A DNA stretch of 64,000 bases, from positions 1 through 64,000 of the forward strand of contig JAIXKR010000139.1 of assembly GCA_026932235.1 (NCBI GenBank), written 5' to 3'. Shown piece by piece: positions 17,525 to 26,532 of this stretch. The notes below the pieces were generated by a model. The model saw only the letters and a list, made by a program, of their open reading frames with translations. It did not search any database and was not told the DNA's origin. The first letter of the stretch is position 1. Each line of letters opens with the position of its first letter. The DNA is from Burkholderiales bacterium (GTDB taxonomy: Bacteria > Pseudomonadota > Gammaproteobacteria > Burkholderiales > Burkholderiaceae_C). The position numbers were made by a program, and so were the translations under genes.

Positions 17525-18090
17525 GGCGTCGGGAGCTTGGCGATCTCGCGCTTGAGCGCCGCGACGTCGGCCTCCTTGCGCGTGATCGCCGCCTTCATCT
17601 CGGCGACGCGGTCGAGGTAGCGCTGGTAGTTGCGCTCGTCGCCGCGCCGTTCGGGCTGGCCGTTGTTGTAGTCCTTTCGCAGCGCGGCGAGCTTCTCTTC
17701 CTCGCGCTTGAGCTCGTCCTCCAGGATGCGGCGCGCCTCGCTGTCGCGCTGGCGCTGCGCCGCCGGCTCGACGCGCGCCTGCTCGCTGCCGGCGCGCGCC
17801 GGCGCCGAAGCGCCGGCGGGCGCGGCGCGCGGGCGCGGGCCCTGGATGATGGTGATCGGCGTGCCCTCGATCGTGCGGCAGCCGCGCTCGGCCGCCTCCT
17901 TGGGCGAGATGGCGTCGGTGTAGAGCACCGGCGGCCCCGGGCAGCGGTAGACCTGCGATGCCGCCGTCCCCGCCTCCGTCTGCGCGCGCGCCGCAGTGGC
18001 GCAGAGCAGCAGCACGAACAGCGGCGCCAGCAGCAAGGGCAGCGCCGACGGCGCGGGCGACGGGGGACGGGCCTGAAAGCGCAGGTTCAT
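17521..18090 (-). CDS. DUF4124 domain-containing exported protein
   Basis: Periplasmic protein of 189 residues of unknown function, commonly found between glnA and ntrB in Burkholderiales. A signal peptide covers residues 1-36 (LPLLLAPLFVLLLCATAARAQ). The DUF4124 region (about 45-80) includes VYRCPGPPVLYTDAIS and a second Cys in AERGCRTIEG, suggesting a disulfide. The C-terminal half (115-185) is a charged coiled coil (RRILEDELKREEEKLAAL). It is coupled to ntrB by a 4-base overlap, so it is part of the glnA-ntrBC operon, though a nitrogen role is unproven. Confidence 0.8.
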   Translation of the reverse strand: MNLRFQARPPSPAPSALPLLLAPLFVLLLCATAARAQTEAGTAASQVYRCPGPPVLYTDAISPKEAAERGCRTIEGTPITIIQGPRPRAAPAGASAPARAGSEQARVEPAAQRQRDSEARRILEDELKREEEKLAALRKDYNNGQPERRGDERNYQRYLDRVAEMKAAITRKEADVAALKREIAKLPTP

Positions 18091-18199
18091 CGGCTCGGGA
18101 CGGCAGGTTCGGGTCGGGACGCGGCGCTGTTACCGTCATGGCAAGCGGCCCGCAGGCGCCGTCATTGTCGCCCAGACCCGATCCGCCGCGGTCCGGGCG

Positions 18200-19615
18200 T
18201 CACAGGCTGTAGTACATCTCGAACTCGAGCGGATGCGTGGTCATGCGCATGCGCGTGACCTCCTGCATCTTCAGATCGATGTAGGCGTCGATGTAGCCGT
18301 CGGTGAAGACCCCGCCCTTGGTGAGAAAGGCGCGGTCGCGGTCGAGGTACTCGAGCGCCTGCTCCAGGCTGTGGCAGACGGTGGGGATCTTCGCGTCCTC
18401 CTCGGGCGGCAGGTGGTAGAGGTCCTTGGTCGCCGCGTCGCCCGGGTGGATGCGGTTCTCGACGCCGTCCAGCCCCGCCATCAGCAGCGCGGCGAAGCCG
18501 AGGTAGGGGTTCATGAGCGGATCGGGGAAACGCGCCTCGATGCGCCGCCCCTTGGGGTTGGCGACGTAGGGGATGCGGATCGAGGCCGAACGGTTGCGCG
18601 AGGAGTAGGCGAGCTTCACCGGCGCCTCGAAGCCCGGCACCAGGCGCTTGTAGCTGTTCGTGCCGGGGTTGGTGATCGCGTTGAGCGCACGCGCGTGCTT
18701 GATGATGCCGCCGATGTAGAAGAGCGCGAACTCCGACAGGCCGCTGTAGCCGTCGCCGGCGAAGAGGTTCTTGCCGTCCTTCCAGATCGACTGGTGCACG
18801 TGCATGCCGCTGCCGTTGTCGCCGACCACGGGCTTGGGCATGAAGGTCGCCGTCTTGCCGTAGCTGTGGGCGACGTTGTGGATGACGTACTTCTGCAGCT
18901 GCAGCCAGTCGGCGCGCTGCACCAGGGTGCTGAACTTGGTGCCGATCTCGTTCTGGCCCTGACCCGCGACCTCGTGGTGATGCACCTCGACCGGGATGCC
19001 CAGCGACTCGAGCACGAGGCACATCTCCGAACGCATGTCGTGGAAGGTGTCGACCGGCGGCACCGGGAAGTAGCCGCCCTTGACGCCCGGGCGGTGCCCC
19101 TTGTTGCCGCCTTCGATGGCCGCGCCGCTGCTCCAGGGCGCCTCTTCGGAGCCGATGGAGACGAAGCAGCCCGACATGTCGACGTTCCACTGCACCTGGT
19201 CGAAGATGAAGAACTCGGGCTCGGGGCCGAAGTAGGCGACATCGCCGATGCCGCTGCTCTTCAGATAGGCCTCGGCGCGGCGCGCCAGGCTGCGCGGGTC
19301 GCGCTCGTAGGGCTTGCCGTCGCCGGGTTCGAGCACGTCGCAGGTGAGGATGAGCGTGGGCTCGTCGAAGAAGGGGTCGATGTTGGCCGTGTTCGGGTCG
19401 GGCATGAGCAGCATGTCCGAGGCCTCGATGCCCTTCCAGCCGGCGATGGACGAGCCGTCGAAGGCGTGGCCGGCCGTGAACTTGTCTTCGTCGACGTGCG
19501 AAACCGGCACGGTGACGTGCTGCTCCTTGCCGCGCGTGTCGGTGAAGCGGAAGTCGACGAACTTGACTTCGTTCTCCTCCATCATCTTCATGACGTCGGC
19601 AACGGTCTTGCTCAT
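18200..19615 (-). CDS. glnA: Glutamine synthetase type I
   Basis: Makes glutamine from glutamate, ammonia and ATP; dodecameric GSI, 471 residues, standard length. The ATG at 19615 has an AGGAG site; the longer frame is non-coding leader. Signatures: [17 protein letters not shown], the metal-site EPEFFIFD, the ATP-region [16 protein letters not shown], and [10 protein letters not shown]. The adenylylation site is Tyr400 in [10 protein letters not shown], so it should be controlled by GlnE-type adenylylation. The sigma-54 promoter and NtrC sites upstream (19724-19828) place it under nitrogen control together with the downstream DUF4124-ntrB-ntrC genes. Confidence 0.98.
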   Translation of the reverse strand: MSKTVADVMKMMEENEVKFVDFRFTDTRGKEQHVTVPVSHVDEDKFTAGHAFDGSSIAGWKGIEASDMLLMPDPNTANIDPFFDEPTLILTCDVLEPGDGKPYERDPRSLARRAEAYLKSSGIGDVAYFGPEPEFFIFDQVQWNVDMSGCFVSIGSEEAPWSSGAAIEGGNKGHRPGVKGGYFPVPPVDTFHDMRSEMCLVLESLGIPVEVHHHEVAGQGQNEIGTKFSTLVQRADWLQLQKYVIHNVAHSYGKTATFMPKPVVGDNGSGMHVHQSIWKDGKNLFAGDGYSGLSEFALFYIGGIIKHARALNAITNPGTNSYKRLVPGFEAPVKLAYSSRNRSASIRIPYVANPKGRRIEARFPDPLMNPYLGFAALLMAGLDGVENRIHPGDAATKDLYHLPPEEDAKIPTVCHSLEQALEYLDRDRAFLTKGGVFTDGYIDAYIDLKMQEVTRMRMTTHPLEFEMYYSL

Positions 19616-19723
19616 TGGAGTTCTCCTGACAAATGCGGCGGATGCAGGTGCCGCCTCGGGGTTGGGAATCTTGCGGAATCGCCCGGGGGGATGGATCTCC
19701 CACCCTTGCTCCTCGTCATGACA

Positions 19724-19739
19724 AGCACGCACCGTGCCA
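19724..19739 (-). promoter_or_regulatory. Sigma-54 promoter of glnA
   Basis: On the reverse strand the segment reads TGGCACGGTGCGTGCT, matching the RpoN consensus TGGCACGN4TTGCW in all fixed positions but one (T to G in the -12 element). The essential GG and GC pairs are present and correctly spaced. The predicted start is near 19713, giving a leader of about 98 bases before the glnA ATG. Confidence 0.85.
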
Positions 19740-19780
19740 GCGGCGCTCCGACGTGCGCTGCCGGGGCAGGATTGTGCAAC

Positions 19781-19828
19781 GCACCATCGGGGTTCATGCA
19801 GAGCCCTGCCCGCGCACCATTTCGGTGC
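19781..19828 (-). promoter_or_regulatory. Two NtrC-type enhancer sites upstream of glnA
   Basis: Site A, 19814-19828, is a perfect GCACC-N5-GGTGC palindrome, the core of the NtrC consensus, centred about 108 bases before the predicted start. Site B, 19781-19795, GCACC-N5-GGTTC, is centred about 75 bases before it. The centres are 33 bases apart, three helical turns, allowing cooperative binding. A third weaker half-site GCACC lies at 19837-19841. The sites reach into the 3' end of the neighbouring molybdopterin-binding gene. Confidence 0.75.
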
Positions 19829-20612
19829 CAATGCGTGCACCAAGAAGAGTCAGGCCGGCCATGAGCGCCGCGTAGGCGGCATCGACCGCGGTACCCCGGC
19901 CCTTCACGCCGAGCTCGATGTGGCGACCGAGCACGGGGTGGTCCACGCTCGGCAGGCTGAACACCTTGACGCCGGGGTGCGCGGCTTCGATCCGCTCCAT
20001 CAGCGGCGTCAGTGCGGCCTCCATGCCGTCGTGCACGATCACCGAGCGTTCGAGCTGCGCCGTGAGTCCGTGCAGGTGCGCGTAGCGGCCGTCGAGCAGG
20101 CTCTCGATCATCGGATGCGCCATCACCGGGAAGCCGGGCATGAAGTGCACGTCGCCCACCGAGAAGCCTGGGATCTTGTTGTAGGGGTTGGCGATCAGCG
20201 TCGCGCCCTGCGGGAACACGCCCATCTGCAACCGCTGCACGTTGTCTGCGCGCTCGGGCTCGAAGGGCTGCCCCTGCGCGCGCGCCATGTCCTGCATGCG
20301 CTCCTCGATCAGGCGGCGCGCCTGCGGGTGCAGTTCCAGCGGGCGCTGCAGCGCCGCCGCGGCGCACTGGCGCGTGTGGTCGTCGGGGGTCGCGCCGATG
20401 CCGCCGCAGCAGAAGACGATGTCGCCGCTGGCGAAGACCTGCTGCAGCAGCGCGGTGATGCGCGCGCGGTCGTCGCCGACGAAGCGCGCCCAGTCCAGCG
20501 CCAGCCCGCGCGCGCCGAGCAGTTCGATCACGCGGGGCAAGTGCTTGTCCACGCGCTTGCCCGAGAGGATTTCGTCGCCGATGACGACGAGGCCGAAGGC
20601 GGTCGTGTTCAT
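19794..20612 (-). CDS. Competence/damage-inducible CinA-like molybdopterin-binding protein
   Basis: MoCF-biosynthesis/CinA N-terminal family protein, 272 residues, without the CinA deamidase domain. The fold's motifs are visible: [18 protein letters not shown] at residues 5-22, then [15 protein letters not shown] (about residues 65-80) and [16 protein letters not shown]. Family members bind molybdopterin or nucleotide ligands; some act as ADP-ribose pyrophosphatases, but the reaction here is not known. The start at 20612 overlaps the stop of the EI24 gene (ATGA). The longer frame to 21401 is a shadow. Its 3' end carries the glnA enhancer. Confidence 0.85.
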   Translation of the reverse strand: MNTTAFGLVVIGDEILSGKRVDKHLPRVIELLGARGLALDWARFVGDDRARITALLQQVFASGDIVFCCGGIGATPDDHTRQCAAAALQRPLELHPQARRLIEERMQDMARAQGQPFEPERADNVQRLQMGVFPQGATLIANPYNKIPGFSVGDVHFMPGFPVMAHPMIESLLDGRYAHLHGLTAQLERSVIVHDGMEAALTPLMERIEAAHPGVKVFSLPSVDHPVLGRHIELGVKGRGTAVDAAYAALMAGLTLLGARIGTEMVRGQGSA

Positions 20613-21442
20613 GATGCGGGGAGCCTGGCCGTCGCCAGCGCGGCGAAATCGAGGCGCAACTGCTGCAGCGCCGTGAGCAGGAAATGCGTGAACCAGAGCG
20701 CGGCGAAGGCGAAGAGCACCGTATAGAGCCACAGCAGCAGCGGCACGAGCAGCGGCGCCCGCAGCGGCGCTGCGGCGCCCAGCGCCCAGGCCAGCACCGG
20801 CAGCGCGCACGCCAGCCCGCACAGCACCGCCGCGGCACGCAGCGCCCAGCGGCGCCGGTGCAGCACCAGGCGGCGCTCGTCGGCGCTGGCGTGGCACGCC
20901 AGCGCCGAGAACGAGAACACGCGATAGCAGAGCCAGCCCCAGACCAGCGGCGGCAGCACGAAGACCAGCGGCGGCAGCAGCCACAGGGGGACGCTGAAGA
21001 GAAGGGCCGCCAGCGCCGCGAGCGCGCACAGCAGCGACCAGGCCAGCGCGCGCCAGCGGCCGGCGGCACCGGGGCTTGGCACGAGATCGGGAAAGCGCCG
21101 CCGCGCCACCAGCCGAACCATCGCCGGGGCCAGCAGCCACGCCACCAGCAGTAGGGTGAGCAGGACCAGAACCGGCATCGCCAGCGCCACCACCATCAGC
21201 GGCGCCAGCAGCGGCCGCGGGTCGGGCAGGCCGACGGCCTGCATCCATTCGAACAGAGCAGCCAGAAGGTCGGTGCGGTCGAGCAGCGCACGCACCTGGC
21301 TCACCGCGGGCTCCCAGCCGATCCAGCCCAGGCCCAGCCCGCCGCCGGCCGCCAGCGCCAGCGGCAGCAGCCCCCACAGCAGCGCCAGCGGGTGCCAGCA
21401 ATAGGCGGCGGCGCGCCAGCTCGCATCCAGCATGTCGCGCAT
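20609..21442 (-). CDS. EI24-domain integral membrane protein
   Basis: Inner-membrane protein of 277 residues, in the EI24/CysZ-like family, with about six hydrophobic segments (around residues 18-38, 80-108, 135-160, 160-178, 205-230, 230-258). The LVPS-region and the segment WLCYRVFSFSALACHAS followed by ERRLVLHRRR are typical of the betaproteobacterial members. Function unknown; CysZ relatives transport sulfate, which I would not assume here. Translationally coupled to the CinA-like gene. Confidence 0.75.
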   Translation of the reverse strand: MRDMLDASWRAAAYCWHPLALLWGLLPLALAAGGGLGLGWIGWEPAVSQVRALLDRTDLLAALFEWMQAVGLPDPRPLLAPLMVVALAMPVLVLLTLLLVAWLLAPAMVRLVARRRFPDLVPSPGAAGRWRALAWSLLCALAALAALLFSVPLWLLPPLVFVLPPLVWGWLCYRVFSFSALACHASADERRLVLHRRRWALRAAAVLCGLACALPVLAWALGAAAPLRAPLLVPLLLWLYTVLFAFAALWFTHFLLTALQQLRLDFAALATARLPAS

Positions 21443-21480
21443 CCGGCGGCGTCGGCTGGCGTCTCAGCGGGCGCGCGGCT

Positions 21481-22293
21481 TCACTCGTCGTCGCCCATCA
21501 GCAGACCGCCGAGCAGGCCGCCGCCGGCCAGGCCGCCGAGGACCGAACCCTCCTCGCGCGAACCGCCGCGCTGCGGCGCTGCGGCGAAGACGCGCGAGGC
21601 CAGGCGCGAGAAGGGCAGGCTCTGCAGCCAGACGTGGCCCGGGCCGGTCATCTTGGCGAAGAAGAGGCCTTCGCCGCCGAAGAGCGCGGTCTTGATCTTG
21701 CCGACGTACTGGATCTCGAAGTTCACGTTGGGCGTGTAGGCGACCACGCAGCCGGTGTCGACCAGCAGCGTCTGGCCGGGCTGCAGCTCGCGTTCGAGCA
21801 GCGTGCCGCCGGCGTGCACGAAGGCCATGCCGTCGCCATCCAGCCGCTGCATGATGAAGCCCTCGCCGCCGAAGAAGCCCACCGAGAGCTTCTGCTGCAG
21901 CGCGATGCCCAGCTGCACGCCGCGCGCGGCGCAGAGGAAGGCGTCCTTCTGGCAGATCAGCGTGCCGCCCAGGCGGCGCAGGTCCATGGCCAGGATCCTG
22001 CCCGGGTAGGGCGCGGCAAAGGCCACGCGCTGCTTCTGCCGCGCGTTGTTCGAGTACACGGTGGTGAAGAGCGATTCGCCCGTCACCAGGCGCTTGCCCG
22101 CGCCCAGCAGCTTGCCGAAAAGGCCGCCCTGCTGCGCCGAGCCATCGCCGAACACGGTATCCATGGCGATGCCGGCGTCCATGAACATCATGCTGCCGGC
22201 CTCGCCGACCGCCGCCTCGCCGGGATCGAGCTCGATCTCGACGAACTGCATCTCGGCGCCCTTGATCTCATAGTCGACCACGTCCATCGCCAT
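21481..22293 (-). CDS. AIM24 / TIGR00266 family protein
   Basis: Protein of 270 residues, all-beta AIM24-like family of unknown molecular role. Visible pattern: [26 protein letters not shown] at the N-terminus (residues 14-39), [46 protein letters not shown], and [15 protein letters not shown] near residue 205-220. The C-terminus is Gly-rich ([15 protein letters not shown]), perhaps membrane-associating, and ends in MGDDE. Two possible starts, ATG 22293 and ATG 22287. It is divergent from the M20 gene. Confidence 0.85.
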   Translation of the reverse strand: MAMDVVDYEIKGAEMQFVEIELDPGEAAVGEAGSMMFMDAGIAMDTVFGDGSAQQGGLFGKLLGAGKRLVTGESLFTTVYSNNARQKQRVAFAAPYPGRILAMDLRRLGGTLICQKDAFLCAARGVQLGIALQQKLSVGFFGGEGFIMQRLDGDGMAFVHAGGTLLERELQPGQTLLVDTGCVVAYTPNVNFEIQYVGKIKTALFGGEGLFFAKMTGPGHVWLQSLPFSRLASRVFAAAPQRGGSREEGSVLGGLAGGGLLGGLLMGDDE

Positions 22294-22444
22294 CGCTCAC
22301 CCGCCTTCGGCACGCACCGGAAAACCGTGAATCCTAGCAAGAGGTCCGGCCCCGTGGTCGAAGGACGCGAGCACGGGACGCGCCGCACGGCGATAGCATG
22401 GCCCGCTCCACCCGCATGCGCCCTCAACCTCCGGAGACCCCTGC

Positions 22445-23638
22445 ATGAACGCCCCGCTGCCGCCGCCGGCCCTCGCCGAGATCCGTGTCCACGAAGACGA
22501 GATGATCGCCATCCGGCGGCAGATCCACGCCAACCCCGAACTCGCCTACGAGGAGCACGCGACCGCCGACCTCGTCGCCGAACGCCTGCAGCGCTGGGGC
22601 TACGAGGTGCACCGCGGCCTGGGCGGCACCGGCGTCGTCGGCACGCTCGTGGCCGGCAGCTCCAAGCGCCGCATCGGCCTGCGCGCCGACATGGACGCGC
22701 TTCCCATCGTCGAGACCAGCGGCAAGCCCTGGGCGAGCAAGGTCTTCGGCAAGATGCACGCCTGCGGGCACGACGGCCATACCGCGATGCTGCTCGCCGC
22801 GGCGCGCCACTTCGCCGCCACGCGCAACTTCGACGGCATCCTGCACCTGGTCTTCCAGCCCGCCGAGGAGGGGCAGGCGGGCGCGCGCAAGATGCTGGAA
22901 GACGGCTTTCTCGAGCTCTTCCCCTGCGAGGCGATGTTCGGCATGCACAACATGCCCGGCAAGCCCGCGGGCAAGTTCGTGGCCGTGCCGGGTTTCGCCA
23001 TGTCGAGCTCGGACAGCGTCACCATCACCGTGCGCGGCAAGGGCGGGCATGGCGCGATGCCGCAGGCGGCTGTGGACCCGGTGGTCGCCGCGTCGAGCAT
23101 CGTCATGGCCTTGCAGACCGTCGTCAGCCGCAACGTGCCGCCGCTCGAGATGGGCATCGTCACCGTCGGCGCCTTCCACGCCGGCGAGGCGCCCAACGTC
23201 ATCCCCGAGACGGCCGAGCTGCGCCTGTCGGTGCGCGCCTTCCGCCCCGACGTGCAGGATCTGCTGGAGCAGCGCATCACCGCGATCGCGCACGCGCAGG
23301 CCGCGGTCTACGGCGCCAGCGCCGAGGTCGACTACCAGCGCCGCTACCCGGTGCTGCAGAACGACCCCGGACAGACCGACTTCTGCAAGCGGGTGATACG
23401 CGACTGGCTGGGCGAGGACGGCCTGTTGCCGATCGACGAGCCCGTGACCGGCAGCGAGGACTTCGCCTTCTTCCTCGAGAAGGTGCCCGGCTGCTACGTC
23501 TTCATCGGCAACGGCGAAGGCAGCGAAGGCGGCTGCATGGTGCACAACCCCGGCTACGACTTCAACGACGCCGTGCTGCCCACCGGCGCCAGCTACTGGG
23601 TGCGCCTGGCCGAGGCCTACCTGAAGAAGAGCGCCTGA
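22445..23638 (+). CDS. M20-family amidohydrolase (hippurate hydrolase/aminoacylase type)
   Basis: Zinc-dependent amidohydrolase of 397 residues, close to HipO and N-acyl amino acid hydrolases that release an amino acid from an N-acyl conjugate. Motifs: RRQIHANPELAYEEHAT, GLRADMDALP (metal-bridging Asp), HACGHDGHTAMLL (Cys and His ligands), FQPAEEGQAGARKML (catalytic Glu-Glu), and GSEDFAFFLEKVPGCY near the C-terminus. The dimerisation domain is at about residues 185-300. GGAG lies 10 bases before the ATG. The exact substrate cannot be read from sequence. Confidence 0.9.
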   Translation: MNAPLPPPALAEIRVHEDEMIAIRRQIHANPELAYEEHATADLVAERLQRWGYEVHRGLGGTGVVGTLVAGSSKRRIGLRADMDALPIVETSGKPWASKVFGKMHACGHDGHTAMLLAAARHFAATRNFDGILHLVFQPAEEGQAGARKMLEDGFLELFPCEAMFGMHNMPGKPAGKFVAVPGFAMSSSDSVTITVRGKGGHGAMPQAAVDPVVAASSIVMALQTVVSRNVPPLEMGIVTVGAFHAGEAPNVIPETAELRLSVRAFRPDVQDLLEQRITAIAHAQAAVYGASAEVDYQRRYPVLQNDPGQTDFCKRVIRDWLGEDGLLPIDEPVTGSEDFAFFLEKVPGCYVFIGNGEGSEGGCMVHNPGYDFNDAVLPTGASYWVRLAEAYLKKSA

Positions 23639-23670
23639 GCCCGGCGCGCGCAAGGCAAGGCGCGCCGGGC
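23639..23670. terminator. Strong hairpin between convergent M20 and polyamine genes
   Basis: Perfect 10-base stem GCCCGGCGCG (23639-23648) and CGCGCCGGGC (23661-23670) with a 12-base loop, filling the 39-base gap between two convergent genes. No T-run on either side. Likely a bidirectional terminator. Confidence 0.6.
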
Positions 23671-23677
23671 GCAGCCC

Positions 23678-24940
23678 TCAGGCCTGCGCCATCTGCAGGC
23701 TCTCGCGCACCGCCACCGGCTGGTCGCGCCGGCCCTCGCGCATCCAGGTCTCGAGCCCGAGCTCGGCCATCAGCTCGAGGAAGGGCCGCGCGGGCAACTG
23801 CTCGACGTTGACCATGCGGCGCACGTCCCAGCTGCCTTCGGCGACGAGCATCGCCGCGGCGGCGGCGGGCACGCCCGCGGTATAGGCGATCGCCTGGCTG
23901 CCGACGTCGTGCCAGCTCTCGACGTGGTCGGCGATGTTGTAGACGAAGACCTCGCGCGGCTTGCCGTGGCGTACGCCGCGAACGAGGGTGCCGATGCAGG
24001 TCTTGCCCTTGTAGGTCGGCGCGAGCGAGGCCGGGTCGGGCAGCACGGCCTTGACCACCTTCAGCGGCACGACCTCCAGCCCTTCGGCGGTGCGCACCGG
24101 CTTCTCGGAGAGCAGACCGAGGTTCTTCAGCACCGTGAAGACGTTGATGTAGTGCTCGCCGAATCCCATCCAGAAGCGGATGTCGGGCACGTCCAGGTGC
24201 TGCGAGAGCGAATGCAGTTCGTCGTGCCCGGTGAGGTAGGCGACCTGGCGCCCGACCACCGGCAGGTCCCACTCCTGCTTGCGTTCGAACATGCGCCCGG
24301 CGACCCACTTGCGGCCCTCCCAGGACCAGACGGTGCCGGTGAACTCGCGGAAGTTGACTTCCGGGTCGAAGTTGGTGGCGAAGTAGCGCCCGTGGCTGCC
24401 GGCGTTGATGTCGATGATGTCGATCGAGTCGACGCGGTCGAAGCACTCGTCGACCGCCAGCCTGGCGTAGGCGTTGACGACGCCGGGGTCGAAGCCGGCG
24501 CCGAGGATGGCCGTCACCCCGGCCTGCGCGCAGGCCTCGCGCCGCTTCCACTCGTAGTTGGCATACCAGGGCGGCGTCTCGCAGACGATCGCCGGATCCT
24601 CGTGGATCGCGGTGTCCAGGTAGGCCGCGCCGGTGCGGATGCAGGCCTGCAGCACCGACATGTTGACGAAGGCCGAGCCGAGGTTGAGCACGATGCCGGC
24701 CCGGATGCGGCGGATCAGCGCCTCGGTCGCCGCCACGTCCATGGCGTCGAGCGCGTGCGTGTGCAGCGGCACGCGCGGGTAGCGCGCGCCCTTGGCGCGG
24801 ATCGAGGCGACGATCGCGTCGGCCTTTCGCACCGAGCGCGTGGCGATGTGGATCTGGTCGAAACCGCCGCGCTCGGCCAGCTTGTGGGCTGCGACGTGGG
24901 CGACCCCCCCGGCGCCGATGATCAGGATGTTGCGCTTCAT
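23678..24940 (-). CDS. Carboxynorspermidine/carboxyspermidine synthase (saccharopine dehydrogenase family)
   Basis: NADPH-dependent enzyme of 420 residues that condenses aspartate beta-semialdehyde with a diamine (putrescine or 1,3-diaminopropane) to a carboxypolyamine. N-terminal Rossmann motif GAGGVAHVAAHK (residues 8-19), HIATRS for cofactor binding, LNLGSAFVNMSVLQAC, YLDTAIHEDP, and GAGFDPGVVNAYAR. The C-terminal half has NVFTVLKNLGLL and SQAIAYTAGVPAAAAAM, typical of CASDH/CANSDH rather than lysine-pathway saccharopine dehydrogenases. It follows nspC with a gap of only 36 bases, and the pairing supports the function. Confidence 0.88.
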   Translation of the reverse strand: MKRNILIIGAGGVAHVAAHKLAERGGFDQIHIATRSVRKADAIVASIRAKGARYPRVPLHTHALDAMDVAATEALIRRIRAGIVLNLGSAFVNMSVLQACIRTGAAYLDTAIHEDPAIVCETPPWYANYEWKRREACAQAGVTAILGAGFDPGVVNAYARLAVDECFDRVDSIDIIDINAGSHGRYFATNFDPEVNFREFTGTVWSWEGRKWVAGRMFERKQEWDLPVVGRQVAYLTGHDELHSLSQHLDVPDIRFWMGFGEHYINVFTVLKNLGLLSEKPVRTAEGLEVVPLKVVKAVLPDPASLAPTYKGKTCIGTLVRGVRHGKPREVFVYNIADHVESWHDVGSQAIAYTAGVPAAAAAMLVAEGSWDVRRMVNVEQLPARPFLELMAELGLETWMREGRRDQPVAVRESLQMAQA

Positions 24941-24976
24941 GGCTCTTCTCCTTGCCTCCTGCGAAAGCCGCCTGCC

Positions 24977-26074
24977 TCAGGACAGGCTGTCCAAGTAGTC
25001 CCGGTAGCCGAATTGCCGTACCAGGCGCTGGCTGCCGTCGAGTTCGCGCACGGCGATCGACGGCATGGTCAAGCCGTTGAACCAGTTCTTCTTGACCATC
25101 GTGTAGGCCGCGGCTTCGCGCAGCGCGATGCGGCTGCCCACCTGCAGCGGCTCCTCGAAAGCGAACTCGCCGAAGACGTCACCGGCCAGGCACGAGCGGC
25201 CGCAGACGAGGTAACGGTGCGGCCCGCGGTCGGGCAGCACCTGTGCGGGCTCGCGGTAGATCAGCAGGTCCAGCATGTGCGCCTCGGCCGAGGCGTCGAC
25301 GATGGCCAGCGGCTTGCCGTTGAAGCCGATGTCGAGCACCGAGACCTCGAGCGTCGCGGCGTCGCGCACCGCCGCCTCGCCGGGCTCGAGGTAGACCTGC
25401 ACGCCGTGCCGATCGGCGAAGGCGCGCAGCCGCGCCGCGAGCGCGTCGAGCGGGTAGCCGGGCGCGGTGAACTGGATGCCGCCGCCGAGACTCACCCAGC
25501 GCACGCGCGCGAACAGCGGCGCAAAGCGCGCCTCGATCTGCGAGAGCATGGCGTCGAAGCGCTCGAAGTCGCGGTTCTCGCAGTTGTTGTGGATCATGAA
25601 GCCGTCGAGCCGGTCGAGCACCGCCTCGACGCGCGCCACGTCACCCTCGCCCAGGCGGCTGAAGGGGCGCACCGGGTCCGCGAGGTCGAATCCCGACGAG
25701 CTCAGGCCCGGATTCAGGCGCAAGCCCAGCGGCTTGCCCTGCGCGCGCGGCGCGAAGCGCTCGAGTTGCGGGACGCTGTTGAAGATCAGCTTGTCGGCAT
25801 GCGCGACGACCTCGTCGAACTCGTGCTCGGCGTAGCCCACGCTGTAGGCATGCGTCTCACCGCCGAACTTCTCGCGCCCCAGGCGCACCTCGTAGAGCGA
25901 GGACGAGGTCGTGCCGTCCATGAACTCGCGCATGAGGTCGAACACCGACCAGGTCGCGAAGCACTTGAGCGCCAGCACGAGCTTCGCGCCCGAAGCGCGA
26001 CGCAGCCGCTGCATCGCCTGCAGGTTGGCCAGCAGCGGCGTCTTGTCGATCAGGTAGTAAGGCGTCTGGATCAT
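24977..26074 (-). CDS. nspC: Carboxynorspermidine/carboxyspermidine decarboxylase
   Basis: PLP-dependent alanine-racemase-fold decarboxylase, 365 residues, which finishes norspermidine or spermidine synthesis. The PLP Lys is Lys37 in LALKCFATWSVF; HNNCENRDF and SLGGGIQFTAPGYP (PLP phosphate loop) follow; the active-site Cys lies in VCGRSCLAGDVFGEF, and Tyr in AAAYTMVKKNWFNG. The start at 26074 (MIQTPYYLIDKTPLL) matches the family; the longer frame to 26284 lacks support. First gene of the polyamine pair, with a hairpin in its leader. Confidence 0.92.
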   Translation of the reverse strand: MIQTPYYLIDKTPLLANLQAMQRLRRASGAKLVLALKCFATWSVFDLMREFMDGTTSSSLYEVRLGREKFGGETHAYSVGYAEHEFDEVVAHADKLIFNSVPQLERFAPRAQGKPLGLRLNPGLSSSGFDLADPVRPFSRLGEGDVARVEAVLDRLDGFMIHNNCENRDFERFDAMLSQIEARFAPLFARVRWVSLGGGIQFTAPGYPLDALAARLRAFADRHGVQVYLEPGEAAVRDAATLEVSVLDIGFNGKPLAIVDASAEAHMLDLLIYREPAQVLPDRGPHRYLVCGRSCLAGDVFGEFAFEEPLQVGSRIALREAAAYTMVKKNWFNGLTMPSIAVRELDGSQRLVRQFGYRDYLDSLS

Positions 26075-26094
26075 CGCTCTCGAAGCACGCAGGA

Positions 26095-26123
26095 TCGAGG
26101 CCCGGACGCGGCACCGGCCTCGA
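26095..26123 (-). promoter_or_regulatory. Hairpin in nspC leader
   Basis: Perfect 8-base stem TCGAGGCC (26095-26102) and GGCCTCGA (26116-26123) with a 13-base loop, ending 21 bases before the nspC start codon. It could be a regulatory leader structure or chance in GC-rich DNA. Confidence 0.3.
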
Positions 26124-26240
26124 CGCGGCCGACACCGACCGCGCAGGCCCGCCGACGCGCGCCCGCCCTGCCCCGGCGACGCGGGGCACAGGCAAGGTCG
26201 ATCGATGGGGAAAACGGAAAAGCTGCGGGAGAGGCTGCGA

Positions 26241-26384
26241 TCAGCGCCCAGGCAGGCGCGCGCGCAGCAACGGACTTCGCTCACGCCTCGGTTTCGACGA
26301 AGCGGTGCGAGTCGAGCATTCCGTTTGGGAGCTGTTCAGACGGACTGAAACTATCCCCAATTGGAACAGGGCGTCGTCAGACAT
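26241..26384 (-). CDS. Possible 47-residue leader peptide upstream of nspC
   Basis: Small frame beginning MSDDALFQLGIVSVRLNSSQ, with GGAGAGG placed about 5 bases before the ATG, 166 bases upstream of nspC on the same strand. The first 23 codons are less GC-rich than surrounding genes. After about residue 23 the peptide becomes Arg/Ser-rich and looks random, while a second frame in the same stretch starts ATG and ends HRFVETEA-stop. I do not recognise a family. It may be a regulatory upstream frame or spurious. Confidence 0.25.
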   Translation of the reverse strand: MSDDALFQLGIVSVRLNSSQTECSTRTASSKPRRERSPLLRARLPGR

Positions 26385-26532
26385 GGCGTCCTCTCCAACC
26401 AGCAGATGAGTACCCCTTGCAGGGTGTCGCGGATTGTAAGGCCAGCCACCGATGCGTGCGACCCCCCTGCCCAGGCGACCCTGCACGACAATGCCGGTGC
26501 CCCCGCTCTCACCGGACGCCCAACGATCCGTC

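Larger units (their letters stand above)
26075..26532. other. Divergent intergenic region between nspC and nitroreductase
   Basis: About 460 bases that must hold promoters for both directions. On the reverse strand it contains a 47-codon reading frame with a good ribosome site (26241-26384) and a hairpin just before nspC. I see no sharp sigma-70 boxes. The 81 bases before 26533 could extend the nitroreductase frame to an ATG at 26452, which I think is not used. Confidence 0.45.

Noticed and set aside
18233-19864. A 543-codon forward frame over glnA.
   Set aside because: glnA on the reverse strand is certain from its signatures and length; the forward frame has no domain.
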